Shown: in pieces, positions 49,095 to 58,233 of the stretch
How the letters are laid out: each line of letters starts with the position of its first letter
Position numbering within the stretch: position 1 is the first letter of the stretch
Origin: an uncultured Oxalobacter sp.
GTDB lineage: Bacteria > Pseudomonadota > Gammaproteobacteria > Burkholderiales > Burkholderiaceae_D
Direction of reading: 5' to 3'
Length of the DNA stretch: 64,000 bases
NCBI GenBank assembly: GCA_934401755.1
Contig: CAKRSU010000006.1
Coordinates: 1-64,000 of the forward strand
Translations under genes and position numbers: made by a program
The notes under the pieces: model-generated
What the model was told of the DNA's origin: nothing
The model's input: the letters and a program-made list of their open reading frames with translations, nothing else
Databases searched by the model: none

Positions 49095-51782
49095 TCATGA
49101 TCTTCTAATCAAACGAATGATTTCACCGATCCATAGGACAATGGATGTCATCGCAATAATAAGCACCCAATCAATCATTTTTAATGGCACAACATTAAAA
49201 AATACACCCCCAACATTAACAATAATAATCTGACCAATCACAATTAATGCCGCAATAACACCAAATCCGCGACACCCTTTCAAGTCAAAAGCGGAATGTC
49301 CTGTTGCAAATGCCCGTGCATTGAACATATTCCAAAATTGCAACATCACAAATACGGTAAAAATAATACTCAATTCATATGGCGATAATCCATTCGTCTT
49401 TTCTAATTTCGCCAATGTCAATAATTCCAATAAACTGGAAATAGAACAATGTTCGAATAAATAAACGAGTCCTAACAACAATAAGAAAAACATCCCGCCA
49501 ATACCAATAATACATTTTTGCATCATCGGTGAGATAATAAAAGCATTTCTATCTCGAGGAGGTTCTTTCATAACATCAGTAGTTGGTGGCAATGAAGCCA
49601 GCGCAACAGCAGCAAACGTATCCATAATGAGATTAACCCAAAGCATTTGAGTAATTGTTAATGGAGAATCCATGCCCATAAATGCACCAGCAAGTACGGT
49701 TAAACAGGCGGCAACATTAACGATCATTTGAAATAGAATAAAACGCTGAATATTTCGATACAGCGAGCGCCCCCACATTACAGCACTCCCAATACTTGAA
49801 AAAGCATTATTAACAATCGTAATATCGCTTGCTTCTTTTGCAACAAAAGTCCCGTCTCCCATTGAGAGTCCAACATCTGCAACTTTTAATGCTGGCGCAT
49901 CATTTGTTCCGTCTCCTGTCACAGCAACGACATGATGACGAGCTTTCAATATTTCGACTAACCGATATTTGTCCATAGGGCGAGCACGCGCAATGACTTT
50001 AATCGTTTCAACTCGTTTCATTAATTCTTCGTCAGACATCGCTGCAAATTCGGGGCCCGTTATCAAACTATTTTCATTATCACTTTTCTGCCACAATCCA
50101 ATCTGTCGACCAATTTCACATGCCGTGCCTGGCGTATCTCCTGTTACGATTTTGACGGAAATCCCGGCATCAAGACAGGTTTTAATCGCACCAGGGACAT
50201 CCTGACGAATGGGATCTGCAATCGCAACAATTCCCATGAAAATCAAATCTTTTACAATCAATTGCCCATCTATAATAGCTGGCTCTTGCTCATCTAATTT
50301 CTTATAAGCAAACCCTAATGTTCGCATAGCCTGGCTCTGATAAGTGCGCAATTGTTCATGAATAGCCGTTGCCGCGACATTGTTATGAACCCTCGTACAG
50401 AATCCGAAAACAATCTCAGGGGCCCCTTTGACATACAATATACGGTCGCCATTTTCCCTTTTGACAACCGTTGCCATGAATTTGCGCTCTGTCGTAAAGG
50501 GTAATTCTTCTAGACTTTGAAGCTGTTTTCGCACGGCGAGATAATCAATATCATGTTGTTTTAGCCAAAGAAGTAAAGCCCCTTCAGTTGGATTTCCTAA
50601 TACTTCAATATGATTTTTCGGCGAAACACTTAATTGAGCCGTAGAATTCATCGCAAGATTTTCCACAACCCATGTCGCTTCATCACACCCAGATGGCTCT
50701 TGTTTATCATCTAACCCATAGAAATGCGTTTGAAAAACACGCATTTGATTTTGAGTTAATGTCCCTGTCTTATCCGTACAAATAACCGTGACCGCTCCCA
50801 TTGTTTCACAAGCATGCAATTTACGGACAAGATTATGAGTCGCCAACATTCGGCGCATGCTATAAGCTAATGCGAGTGTGACCGCCATTGGCAAACCTTC
50901 TGGAACAGCCACCACAACTATTGTTACCGCTAACATCAGTGACTGCAAAAGATAAGAAATAAAAGACATCCCATTAAATGGAACATCATTTAAAAAGAAC
51001 ATTAATAAACGTCCGACAATAATGGCGCCCGCAAGACCATAACTGATTTTAGAAATCAATGTACTCAATTTGGCAAATTGTCTATCAAGTGGGGTTTGAG
51101 TACTGCCATCAATTCGAGTTGCAACAAATACTTTGCCATATTCTGTTTGATCTCCCACGGCAAAAACCTGACAAATACCGTGCCCTTCGATCACTTTAGT
51201 TCCTCGCATAATATGATTTGATGGGAACGTTGCCTCATTGTCAAAATCAGACTGATTAACTGTTTTGATACAAAACGATTCACCTGTTAGTGTTGATTCA
51301 TCAATATGTAACGATACGGCTGTTAATAATTTTGCATCAGCAGGAACTTCATCACCGGTATTAATACAAAGAATATCCCCAACAACAACCTCCTTTCGAG
51401 GAATATTAATGATCAATCCATTTCTAATGGCTTGAACAGGATTCTCGTCATTCACTTCATTAAGAACAGCAAACTCTTTATTTGCCTTCATCTCAAAGAA
51501 AAAAGACAAACTCGTTGCTAATAAAATAGCGATAAAAATGCCGAGTGGTTCAAAAAATACGAGAACTTCTTTATCGCTACAAAAGAATTCATAACAGGAG
51601 ATCCCCATTGATAAGAGACCTGCTATTAACAAAATCAGAATTAACCGATCTTTAAATTTAGCTAAAAATTGTTTCCACCAAGGAATTGGATCAACGGGTG
51701 TTAATACATTTAGACCATGATCGGCGCGACTTTTAATGACTTGAGCATCTGTTAGCCCAAAAAATGGCTGTGTCTGATTCAT
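49095..51782 (-). CDS. P-type cation ATPase (P2B/PMCA-like), probable Mn2+ or Mn2+/Ca2+ exporter
   Basis: This 895-residue inner-membrane pump has LTGES (actuator, near residue 165), PEGLPMAVTLALAYSMRRM (M4 site, PMCA-like), the phosphorylation motif DKTGTLTQNQ near residue 338, TGDGTNDAPALKVADVGLSMG near residue 635 and NLIMDTFAAVALA in M6 (Asn and Asp as in P2B pumps). It would usually be called a calcium ATPase, but a Mn2+-type riboswitch lies upstream, so Mn2+ export is likely. GAGGG lies before the ATG. Confidence 0.9.
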   Translation of the reverse strand: MNQTQPFFGLTDAQVIKSRADHGLNVLTPVDPIPWWKQFLAKFKDRLILILLIAGLLSMGISCYEFFCSDKEVLVFFEPLGIFIAILLATSLSFFFEMKANKEFAVLNEVNDENPVQAIRNGLIINIPRKEVVVGDILCINTGDEVPADAKLLTAVSLHIDESTLTGESFCIKTVNQSDFDNEATFPSNHIMRGTKVIEGHGICQVFAVGDQTEYGKVFVATRIDGSTQTPLDRQFAKLSTLISKISYGLAGAIIVGRLLMFFLNDVPFNGMSFISYLLQSLMLAVTIVVVAVPEGLPMAVTLALAYSMRRMLATHNLVRKLHACETMGAVTVICTDKTGTLTQNQMRVFQTHFYGLDDKQEPSGCDEATWVVENLAMNSTAQLSVSPKNHIEVLGNPTEGALLLWLKQHDIDYLAVRKQLQSLEELPFTTERKFMATVVKRENGDRILYVKGAPEIVFGFCTRVHNNVAATAIHEQLRTYQSQAMRTLGFAYKKLDEQEPAIIDGQLIVKDLIFMGIVAIADPIRQDVPGAIKTCLDAGISVKIVTGDTPGTACEIGRQIGLWQKSDNENSLITGPEFAAMSDEELMKRVETIKVIARARPMDKYRLVEILKARHHVVAVTGDGTNDAPALKVADVGLSMGDGTFVAKEASDITIVNNAFSSIGSAVMWGRSLYRNIQRFILFQMIVNVAACLTVLAGAFMGMDSPLTITQMLWVNLIMDTFAAVALASLPPTTDVMKEPPRDRNAFIISPMMQKCIIGIGGMFFLLLLGLVYLFEHCSISSLLELLTLAKLEKTNGLSPYELSIIFTVFVMLQFWNMFNARAFATGHSAFDLKGCRGFGVIAALIVIGQIIIVNVGGVFFNVVPLKMIDWVLIIAMTSIVLWIGEIIRLIRRS

Positions 51783-51868
51783 TAGTAACCCTCTTGATAA
51801 CAGACAACATCAACATAACATGAATATGATTCGAAATACGGGAATAGAAATATTGTCATGAATACATT

Positions 51869-51939
51869 GGAAGAGCCATTCGACAGGATCTTTACGACAC
51901 GTCATTACCTGTCAGCTCTTCCCTGAAAAACATAATGAC
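51869..51939 (-). promoter_or_regulatory. Expression platform of the riboswitch: two mutually exclusive stems
   Basis: After the aptamer, the minus strand reads four arms in order. The first, GTCATTA (51939-51933), pairs with the third, TAATGAC (51907-51901). The second, GGAAGAGC (51922-51915), pairs with the fourth, GCTCTTCC (51876-51869), extended by an ACAGG/CCTGT inner pair. The two stems interlock and cannot both form. No T-run follows, so control may be translational or Rho-dependent. Confidence 0.5.
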
Positions 51940-51943
51940 CATG

Positions 51944-52053
51944 CCGCAAGTCTTGTCGAAAAAACCAAGCCGGTTTTACTCAGATGCCATGGAAGAATCC
52001 AGAGACTGTTGACATCTGCACAGCCTAAACGGCTGCCAACTACTCCCTTGCGG
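51944..52053 (-). promoter_or_regulatory. yybP-ykoY family (Mn2+) riboswitch aptamer
   Basis: On the minus strand the P1 helix CCGCAAG (52053-52047) pairs perfectly with CTTGCGG (51950-51944). P1 is followed at once by the conserved GGGAGTAG, then a small hairpin (CAGCC/GGCTG), CAGATGTCAACAGTCTC (conserved GTCAACA) and ACAAGACTTGCGG (conserved L3-like segment). This ordering is the hallmark of the yybP-ykoY riboswitch, which senses Mn2+ and often precedes Mn2+ exporters and P-type ATPases. The match was made by eye. Confidence 0.82.
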
Positions 52054-52067
52054 AAAACTATAAAATG

Positions 52068-52096
52068 ATTCTATGTAAAAAGCAGTGACGAATCAA
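52068..52096 (-). promoter_or_regulatory. Sigma70-type promoter upstream of the riboswitch
   Basis: On the minus strand TTGATT (52096-52091), a 17-base spacer and TAGAAT (52073-52068) place a start near 52061, just before the aptamer P1 helix. It lies in the glmU-ATPase spacer, so the ATPase has its own transcript. Confidence 0.55.
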
Positions 52097-52134
52097 GCGA
52101 TCATTGACATCTGAAATGATATTTTACAAAACCA

Positions 52135-53490
52135 TTATTTCTTTTTTGTTGGCCGTTTCCAACCAGCAATCGCTGTTTGCTTGACTCGAGTCACAACAAG
52201 GGAACCCGCATCAGCATCCCGTGTTAACGTTGTGCCTGCGCCAATCGTTGCCCCAACGCCCACTTTAACGGGCGCAACTAATTCGCAATTAGTCCCAATA
52301 AATACATCATCTTCAATCACCGTACGATGTTTATTCGCCCCATCATAATTACAGGTAATGGCTCCCGCGCCAATATTGACTCTCGATCCGACAGAAGAGT
52401 CCCCCACATACGCTAAATGATTCGCTTTACTTTGCGCAGCAATATGACTATTTTTAACTTCTACAAAATTGCCAATATGAACATTCTCATCCAAATCAGC
52501 CCCTGTTCTTAAACGTGCATAAGGACCAATTAATGAGCCAGCACCAATTCTTGCTCCCTCTAAATGACAAAATCCACGAATTTCTGCCCCTGCCTCGACT
52601 TTAGTATTTCGAATGACACAATTAGGCGAGACAACAACCCCATCACCTAATTCCACATTGCCTTCAAATACACAATTAACATCAATGAATACATCATGAC
52701 CGCAAGTTAACGTCCCTCGCACATCAATACGAGCCGGATCGGCTAATGTCACCCCTGATGCTAATAGTTTATCCGCAATATTACGCTGATAAATTCTTTC
52801 TAATTCTGCTAACTGTGACTTGCTATTAACCCCCATTGCTTCCCAAACATGATCTGGATGAGATGAAACAACGGCAATATTTTCTGCTAGCGCTTTTTCA
52901 ATAATATCCGTTAAATAATATTCTCCTTGCGCATTATGATTGGTCAAAGAGGCTAACCAACGTTTCAAAGGAATCGTCGGAACACAAAGAATGCCTGTAT
53001 TAATTTCATTGACCGCTAACTCTGCGGGTGTTCCATCTTTTTGTTCAACAATACGAACAATTTTTCCATTTTCACGAATAATGCGACCATATCCTGTTGG
53101 ATTATCCAATACAACCGTTAAAATCCCTAAACAAGTCCCTTGTGCTTTTTCAACTAAACGCTTTAAAGATGCTTCTCCTGTTAATGGACAATCACCGTAC
53201 AATATCAACGTTGGGACATGATCATCTAATTGTGGCACAGCTTGTAATACCGCATGTCCCGTTCCCAATTGGTCTTTTTGTCTTACAAAGATCACATCAT
53301 CAGCCGTTATTCTTTCTTTGACCTGATCGCCGCCATATCCATAAACCACAACCAATTTTGTCGGATTCAACGCCCGAGCATTGTCCAATACATGTTCAAG
53401 TAAAGATTTACCAGCAAGCGGATGAAGAACTTTTGGCAAAGACGAATACATCCGTTTTCCCATACCCGCTGCCAAAATTACGATATTCAT
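52135..53490 (-). CDS. glmU: Bifunctional N-acetylglucosamine-1-phosphate uridylyltransferase / glucosamine-1-phosphate acetyltransferase
   Basis: It makes UDP-GlcNAc for peptidoglycan and lipopolysaccharide. The 451 residues have the pyrophosphorylase motif [21 protein letters not shown] at the N-terminus, [11 protein letters not shown] near residue 75 and left-handed beta-helix hexapeptide repeats from about residue 250 ([18 protein letters not shown] near residue 385). I chose the ATG at 53490 (AAGGGG upstream); the frame is open to 53544, overlapping the asparaginase stop. Confidence 0.95.
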   Translation of the reverse strand: MNIVILAAGMGKRMYSSLPKVLHPLAGKSLLEHVLDNARALNPTKLVVVYGYGGDQVKERITADDVIFVRQKDQLGTGHAVLQAVPQLDDHVPTLILYGDCPLTGEASLKRLVEKAQGTCLGILTVVLDNPTGYGRIIRENGKIVRIVEQKDGTPAELAVNEINTGILCVPTIPLKRWLASLTNHNAQGEYYLTDIIEKALAENIAVVSSHPDHVWEAMGVNSKSQLAELERIYQRNIADKLLASGVTLADPARIDVRGTLTCGHDVFIDVNCVFEGNVELGDGVVVSPNCVIRNTKVEAGAEIRGFCHLEGARIGAGSLIGPYARLRTGADLDENVHIGNFVEVKNSHIAAQSKANHLAYVGDSSVGSRVNIGAGAITCNYDGANKHRTVIEDDVFIGTNCELVAPVKVGVGATIGAGTTLTRDADAGSLVVTRVKQTAIAGWKRPTKKK

Positions 53491-53530
53491 AAAATACCCC
53501 TTAATTCTCTTATTTTTATATCCGTTAAAA

Positions 53531-54031
53531 TCAAGCCGCCTCAAACTTTCCGATCTGACAGTTCTTTCTCACATGGTCCCAGCTAAAAACTTGCCCGTTC
53601 ATCAACACATAAACGCCATATGGCAGCAACTGTACAGCACTGACTGCTGTTCCAAAATTAAAAAATGCATCCGAACGATCAAATTCATAGGGGATCATCG
53701 CACCCGTTAAAATAATCGTTTTATCTAATGCGGCATTTCCCAATACCCTTGCCGTTTCCTGCATGGTATCTGTCCCATGAACAATAACAATGCATGATGA
53801 TTTTGTTTTCTGACAAGCATTTAATATGGCTTGTCGATGATTTTCTTGCATATCTAGTGAATCAATCAAACAAACCGTCTCATAAGAATAAGGGACAGTC
53901 ACTCGCGCTCGCGTTAACATTTCAGGTATATGCGTTTGTGTAAAAATGAGTTCACCATTCAGTTCACTGTAATGCTTTTCAAAAGTCCCACCGGTCGCAA
54001 TAAAATGGATCGTTTTTGTCAATACAGTCAT
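53531..54031 (-). CDS. Single-domain asparaginase-like protein
   Basis: The 166-residue chain matches only the N-terminal domain of L-asparaginase [14 protein letters not shown] (Thr nucleophile region) and [14 protein letters not shown] (Thr-Asp pair). The C-terminal domain that helps form the active site in full-length (about 330-residue) enzymes is missing. Compact homologues of this size occur in other bacteria, so it may be functional and not a truncation. The start is ATG at 54031. The unknown gene upstream ends 9 bases before it. Confidence 0.75.
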   Translation of the reverse strand: MTVLTKTIHFIATGGTFEKHYSELNGELIFTQTHIPEMLTRARVTVPYSYETVCLIDSLDMQENHRQAILNACQKTKSSCIVIVHGTDTMQETARVLGNAALDKTIILTGAMIPYEFDRSDAFFNFGTAVSAVQLLPYGVYVLMNGQVFSWDHVRKNCQIGKFEAA

Positions 54032-54040
54032 GATCAAATC

Positions 54041-54769
54041 TTAAAGAGTCGAAAAATAATTACGGGTTATAGAATCTGTGTAATATTTTTTATTCCATCC
54101 TGGCGGACAGGGTAAAGAAGGCCCATTATAATCAGGAACCCCTCTATTGACCGGATATATCGGTAAAACATCAGAAAAAGAACCATCTGGATTACGACGC
54201 TTTTCCAAGCTATACATATATCCTGGCAATAATATATGACAAACACGTTTAAACCACAGGGTATGCTCCTCATCTTCGCCATAAGCAGAAGCCAATCCCT
54301 CTGGATCAAATGCTGATAATGCATTAATTAGTTCACGGGTATTTGCGCCTGGCGCATCTCCCCAACCGAGTACTGGATTAAAAATATAGTCAGATCCCGA
54401 ACCATACCATCCTTTTCGCCATCCTCTTTGATGCCAAGATCGATTCCCCGTGAATAAATGCCAATTCCAATGAATTTGCGATTCCCGTGGCCAAGAATAT
54501 AAATAAAGTCGCTGATATCCTGCACGATGTAATTCCAACATCATCGCCATCAATCGAGCATGCGGCATTCGATCAGGAGCTTGTTTACGAAAAAGAATCG
54601 GTTCGCCGTCTGCATATTGCACCAAATCCGTAGAAAGATTCAAATCAACGCCTTGCTGTTCATTTCCAAAACGAGCGGTAACCCATCCTGTTAATAAATT
54701 GACAGCAATCAATACACCATAACCTCGATGGCGATGAAACACAATGGTTCCTGGAGCAATCGTTTTCAT
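54041..54769 (-). CDS. Conserved hypothetical protein with a CarD-like N-terminal motif
   Basis: I do not recognise a family for this 242-residue protein. The N-terminus (GTIVFHRHRGYGVLIAVNL...VTARFGNE) looks like a small SH3/Tudor-type barrel such as CarD or UvrD tails carry. The rest is rich in Trp, Tyr and His (QIHWNWHLFTGNRSWHQRGWRKGWYGSG) and has no known enzyme motif. It is neither secreted nor membrane-bound by sequence. It lies between rbgA and the one-domain asparaginase gene, probably in one transcript. Confidence 0.7.
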   Translation of the reverse strand: MKTIAPGTIVFHRHRGYGVLIAVNLLTGWVTARFGNEQQGVDLNLSTDLVQYADGEPILFRKQAPDRMPHARLMAMMLELHRAGYQRLYLYSWPRESQIHWNWHLFTGNRSWHQRGWRKGWYGSGSDYIFNPVLGWGDAPGANTRELINALSAFDPEGLASAYGEDEEHTLWFKRVCHILLPGYMYSLEKRRNPDGSFSDVLPIYPVNRGVPDYNGPSLPCPPGWNKKYYTDSITRNYFSTL

Positions 54770-54789
54770 GAAAAATTACAAGGTAGCAT

Positions 54790-55698
54790 TTATTTGATGG
54801 GCAGTGCAATCTGTTCTGTTGTCTTGGCTTCTGCTTTGGCCGTTTGCAGCATAACAGCACGAGTCTCAGGTGTTTCAAGACTAATACGCCCTAAAGCCCC
54901 ATTTCGATAGTCTTGAATCAATGTATGAGCACCTTTTTCAAGATCTAAATCGCCACCACGCACTTTAAATCCTCGATAACTGGCAATCGCTTCAATCAAT
55001 GCAATTCCATCCATATTTTCAACAGACGTTTTATAACGTGTTTCAAGATATTTAGGATATCGTTTTATTAACAAATCCCCTAAAAAGGCAGCAACCTCTT
55101 CTTCAATAATGGCATTAACGCCAATAGCATGACTTGCCGCTAACATATAGCCATCACTATCATAAGCAATTTTCGGCCACATTAATCCCGGCATATCGGT
55201 TAGAACCATTGATTTATTCAAGTAAATTCGTTGCTGTTGTTTTGTCACAGCCGGCTCATCGCCAACTGCTGCAATACGCTTTTTCAACAATCCATTCATC
55301 AAGGTTGACTTGCCAACATTTGGAATACCCATCAGCAATATTCTAACGGGCTTTCCAGGCCCCACTCTATGAGGAACCTGTTCGCGACAAAGATTCGGAA
55401 TTTTGGCCACTTCTATTGGATTTTTACAAGACAAAGCAACGGCGGTTATTCCTGGTTGATTATTAAAATATGCCAGCCATGCTTGAGTGACTTGAGGATC
55501 TGCAAGATCACTTTTATTTAGAATTTTTAAACAAGGTCTTTGGCGTTGAGAACGAATTTCTTCCACTAAAGGATTGCTACTCGCAGCAGGTAACCGAGCG
55601 TCTAATACCTCAACAACTAAATCGGTAATTGCCATCGTTTCTGCCGCTTTCTTGCGAGCAGCATTCATATGTCCCGGGAACCACTGTATCGTTGCCAT
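54790..55698 (-). CDS. rbgA: Ribosome biogenesis GTPase RbgA/YlqF
   Basis: This circularly permuted GTPase acts in late 50S assembly. The 302 residues have motifs in permuted order: NKSDLAD (G4, near residue 60), GIPNVGKSTLMNGL (G1, near residue 126), then DMPGLMWP (G3, near residue 170). It begins MATIQWFPGHMNAARKKA, typical of YlqF. The start is ATG at 55698 with AAGGA upstream. Confidence 0.94.
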   Translation of the reverse strand: MATIQWFPGHMNAARKKAAETMAITDLVVEVLDARLPAASSNPLVEEIRSQRQRPCLKILNKSDLADPQVTQAWLAYFNNQPGITAVALSCKNPIEVAKIPNLCREQVPHRVGPGKPVRILLMGIPNVGKSTLMNGLLKKRIAAVGDEPAVTKQQQRIYLNKSMVLTDMPGLMWPKIAYDSDGYMLAASHAIGVNAIIEEEVAAFLGDLLIKRYPKYLETRYKTSVENMDGIALIEAIASYRGFKVRGGDLDLEKGAHTLIQDYRNGALGRISLETPETRAVMLQTAKAEAKTTEQIALPIK

Positions 55699-55708
55699 CA
55701 AAAAATCC

Positions 55709-56632
55709 TTATTCTATACGCGCTAGCGCTTTCACATGAGCAATAACACTCCCATATAATGCGCCAAGATGATACCCACCTTCTGAAATACTAATCACTC
55801 TGCCATGACAATATTCATCAGCGAAATGCATCAATTGCCGAGTTATCCAGCCATAATCGTCATCAATTAAAGCCATTCCCGCTAAAGGATCGTCCCGATG
55901 GGCATCAAATCCTGATGAAATATAAATCAACTCAGGACGTTGTTCTTTTAAAAACGGAATCCATTGCTCTTTTAGAATTTTTTGAACGGCTCTCCCATCT
56001 GTTCCAGCAGGGACCGGAATATTTAACATATGCTGGCGAGGCGTTTCATTCCCAATAAACGGGTAAATATATTCTTGATAATAGCTTGCCATTGCAACAC
56101 TTGGCTCATATAAGAAAATATTTTCTGTTCCATTGCCATGATGAACATCCAAATCAATAATCGCGACTTTTTTTAACTTGCGAATTTTTACCGCATACAT
56201 TGCGGCAGCGGCCACACTATTAAAAACACAAAATCCCATCGCTTCGCCCATGGTCGAATGATGACCAATCGGACGATTCACACAAAAAGCATTATCAATG
56301 ATGCCATCAAGCACCGCATCAGTTGCTGCAATAGCCGCGCCAACCGTCCGAAGTGATGCTTTCCAGCTATATTGATTAAGCGGCGTTTCATCAACAAAAT
56401 TATAAAACCCCGGAGAAGGCACATCTTTCACCAAATTAATCATATCTTGAATATGAACGCGACGAATATCCTGTTCAGTGGCCTCAGGAGAAATACGATA
56501 CTGCAGCACATTATCTAATCCTGATTCCTTAAATGCCTTAAACATCGTCCGCATACGAGCAGGACTTTCTGGGTGTCTTCCCCCCATTTCATGTAATTCA
56601 TTATACGGATGAAAATAAACAGCTGTTGTCAT
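55709..56632 (-). CDS. Histone deacetylase-like (acetylpolyamine amidohydrolase/AcuC) family protein
   Basis: This 307-residue zinc hydrolase has NRPIGHHSTMGEAMGFCVFN (catalytic His pair, near residue 120), IIDLDVHHGNGTENIF (zinc ligands, near residue 160) and SSGFDAHRDDPLAG near residue 240. Bacterial members remove acetyl groups from polyamines or from acetylated proteins such as acetyl-CoA synthetase; the substrate is unknown. The next gene upstream is argD (arginine and polyamine metabolism), weak support for a polyamine link. Confidence 0.85.
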   Translation of the reverse strand: MTTAVYFHPYNELHEMGGRHPESPARMRTMFKAFKESGLDNVLQYRISPEATEQDIRRVHIQDMINLVKDVPSPGFYNFVDETPLNQYSWKASLRTVGAAIAATDAVLDGIIDNAFCVNRPIGHHSTMGEAMGFCVFNSVAAAAMYAVKIRKLKKVAIIDLDVHHGNGTENIFLYEPSVAMASYYQEYIYPFIGNETPRQHMLNIPVPAGTDGRAVQKILKEQWIPFLKEQRPELIYISSGFDAHRDDPLAGMALIDDDYGWITRQLMHFADEYCHGRVISISEGGYHLGALYGSVIAHVKALARIE

Positions 56633-56719
56633 AATTCGCTTTCTATGATGAAGGTGCCTTTTCTATATCAATCAGGAATTCATATTGAAAATTCCGCTTA
56701 CATCCCCTCTAAATACTGG

Positions 56720-57943
56720 TTATTTTTTCAACCATGCACGAATTGATTGACGCATTAATCTTTCACCTTCTTCAATATGTTTGTCTTCAATAACCAATGC
56801 TGGCACATAACGAATCACATCATATCCTGCCAATAAGACCAACAAGCCTTGATTTTGTGCTTCTGCTGTAATTTCAGCGGCCCGGCCATGATATTTATCT
56901 GACATGACCAATCCCAACATTAACCCTTTACCTCGAACGCCAGCAAATATATCAGGATAATCAGCAACAATTCGTTCAAGACTTGCCCGTAATTTTTCAC
57001 CTTGCTTAACGACATGATCAAGAAATTGAGGCGAACTAAGGATATCAAAAACACTATTGGCAACAGCAGCCCCTAATGGATTTCCGCCATAGGTTGAACC
57101 ATGAGTTCCTGGTGTAAATGACTGAGCAATCGCATTTTTTGTTAACATTGCAGCAATCGGAAATCCATTGCCTAACGCTTTTGCCGACGTCATGATATCG
57201 GGTTCAACACCATAGCCCATATAAGCAAATAACGTTCCCGTACGTCCAAGACCGCATTGAACTTCATCAAAAATCAATAATGCATGATGTTCATCGCATA
57301 ATTGACGTAACGCCTTTAAGTAAGCGGGATCTGCTGGCAAAATTCCCCCCTCACCTTGGACAGGTTCAACAACAACAGCACAAACATCATCATCAATCGC
57401 ATTTTTTGCTGCTTCGATATTATTAAATTCAATATGATCAATTCGCTGCGGTAAAGGTTCAAATCCCGCAGTATATTTCTCTTGGCCACCGACAGAAACC
57501 GTAAATAATGTTCTGCCATGGAATGCATGAAAGCAAGAGACAATACGATTCTTTTTAGCGCCATAATGGTCATGGGCCCATTTACGAGCTAGCTTAAATG
57601 CTGCTTCATTCGCTTCTCCTCCTGAATTACAGAAAAAGACTTTATCCGCAAAAGTCGCATTCACTAATTTACGTGCTAATTTCAATACCGGCTCATTCGT
57701 AAAATAATTACTGATATGCCAAAGTTTATTGGCTTGTTCAATCAATGCATTAACAACAACATCTGGAGCATGTCCAAGTGCCAATACCGCAATCCCTGCA
57801 CTTAAATCAAGATAACGCTTGCCACTTTGATCCCAAACTTCAAGCCCTTTTCCTTTAACAGGAATAAAAGAAGCGGGGGCAAAAACAGGCACCATCACTT
57901 CATCAAATGTTTGGCGAGTAACGCCGTCATCAATTGCTGTCAT
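56720..57943 (-). CDS. argD: Acetylornithine aminotransferase
   Basis: This PLP enzyme of arginine (and, by family, also lysine) synthesis is 407 residues. It has FCNSGGEANEAAFKLAR near residue 105, LIFDEVQCGLGRTGTLFAY near residue 225 and TSAKALGNGFPIAAML (PLP lysine, near residue 255). I chose the ATG at 57943 (GGAG upstream); a GTG at 57952 is an alternative. Confidence 0.94.
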   Translation of the reverse strand: MTAIDDGVTRQTFDEVMVPVFAPASFIPVKGKGLEVWDQSGKRYLDLSAGIAVLALGHAPDVVVNALIEQANKLWHISNYFTNEPVLKLARKLVNATFADKVFFCNSGGEANEAAFKLARKWAHDHYGAKKNRIVSCFHAFHGRTLFTVSVGGQEKYTAGFEPLPQRIDHIEFNNIEAAKNAIDDDVCAVVVEPVQGEGGILPADPAYLKALRQLCDEHHALLIFDEVQCGLGRTGTLFAYMGYGVEPDIMTSAKALGNGFPIAAMLTKNAIAQSFTPGTHGSTYGGNPLGAAVANSVFDILSSPQFLDHVVKQGEKLRASLERIVADYPDIFAGVRGKGLMLGLVMSDKYHGRAAEITAEAQNQGLLVLLAGYDVIRYVPALVIEDKHIEEGERLMRQSIRAWLKK

Positions 57944-58233
57944 TTTGAACACTCCAATTAGAAACTTGAATTCTTACTTAGAAAGTCGTCTTATCCATGA
58001 TAGATATTTGTTCACTTCGCATAACAAAACGACCCTTAAAATTTCATTTTATACTAACACACTGCCATTTGAACAAAGGGAGCATTGAACTTTTTGATCC
58101 GATTAATCGCTACTATTTTCTTCTTTCTAGAAAACAACCTGCGAATATTTTGATTTTTTTCCGAGTGCATGGATAATGGCAATAGTATTTGTGTTATTGC
58201 ACCAGTTAAGAACCAAAAAGAAGGGGGGACATC
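57944..58233. other. Divergent argD-mnmE spacer
   Basis: About 290 bases hold both promoters. TTGATT (58150-58155), a 16-base spacer and GATAAT (58172-58177) make a candidate sigma70 promoter for mnmE. GGGGGG before the mnmE ATG is a clear ribosome-binding site. No small gene was seen. Confidence 0.4.

Noticed and set aside
51892-51933. 13-codon ORF between the Mn2+ aptamer and the ATPase
   Set aside because: No ribosome-binding site and no distinctive composition. Kept as a remark in the expression-platform finding, not as a gene.
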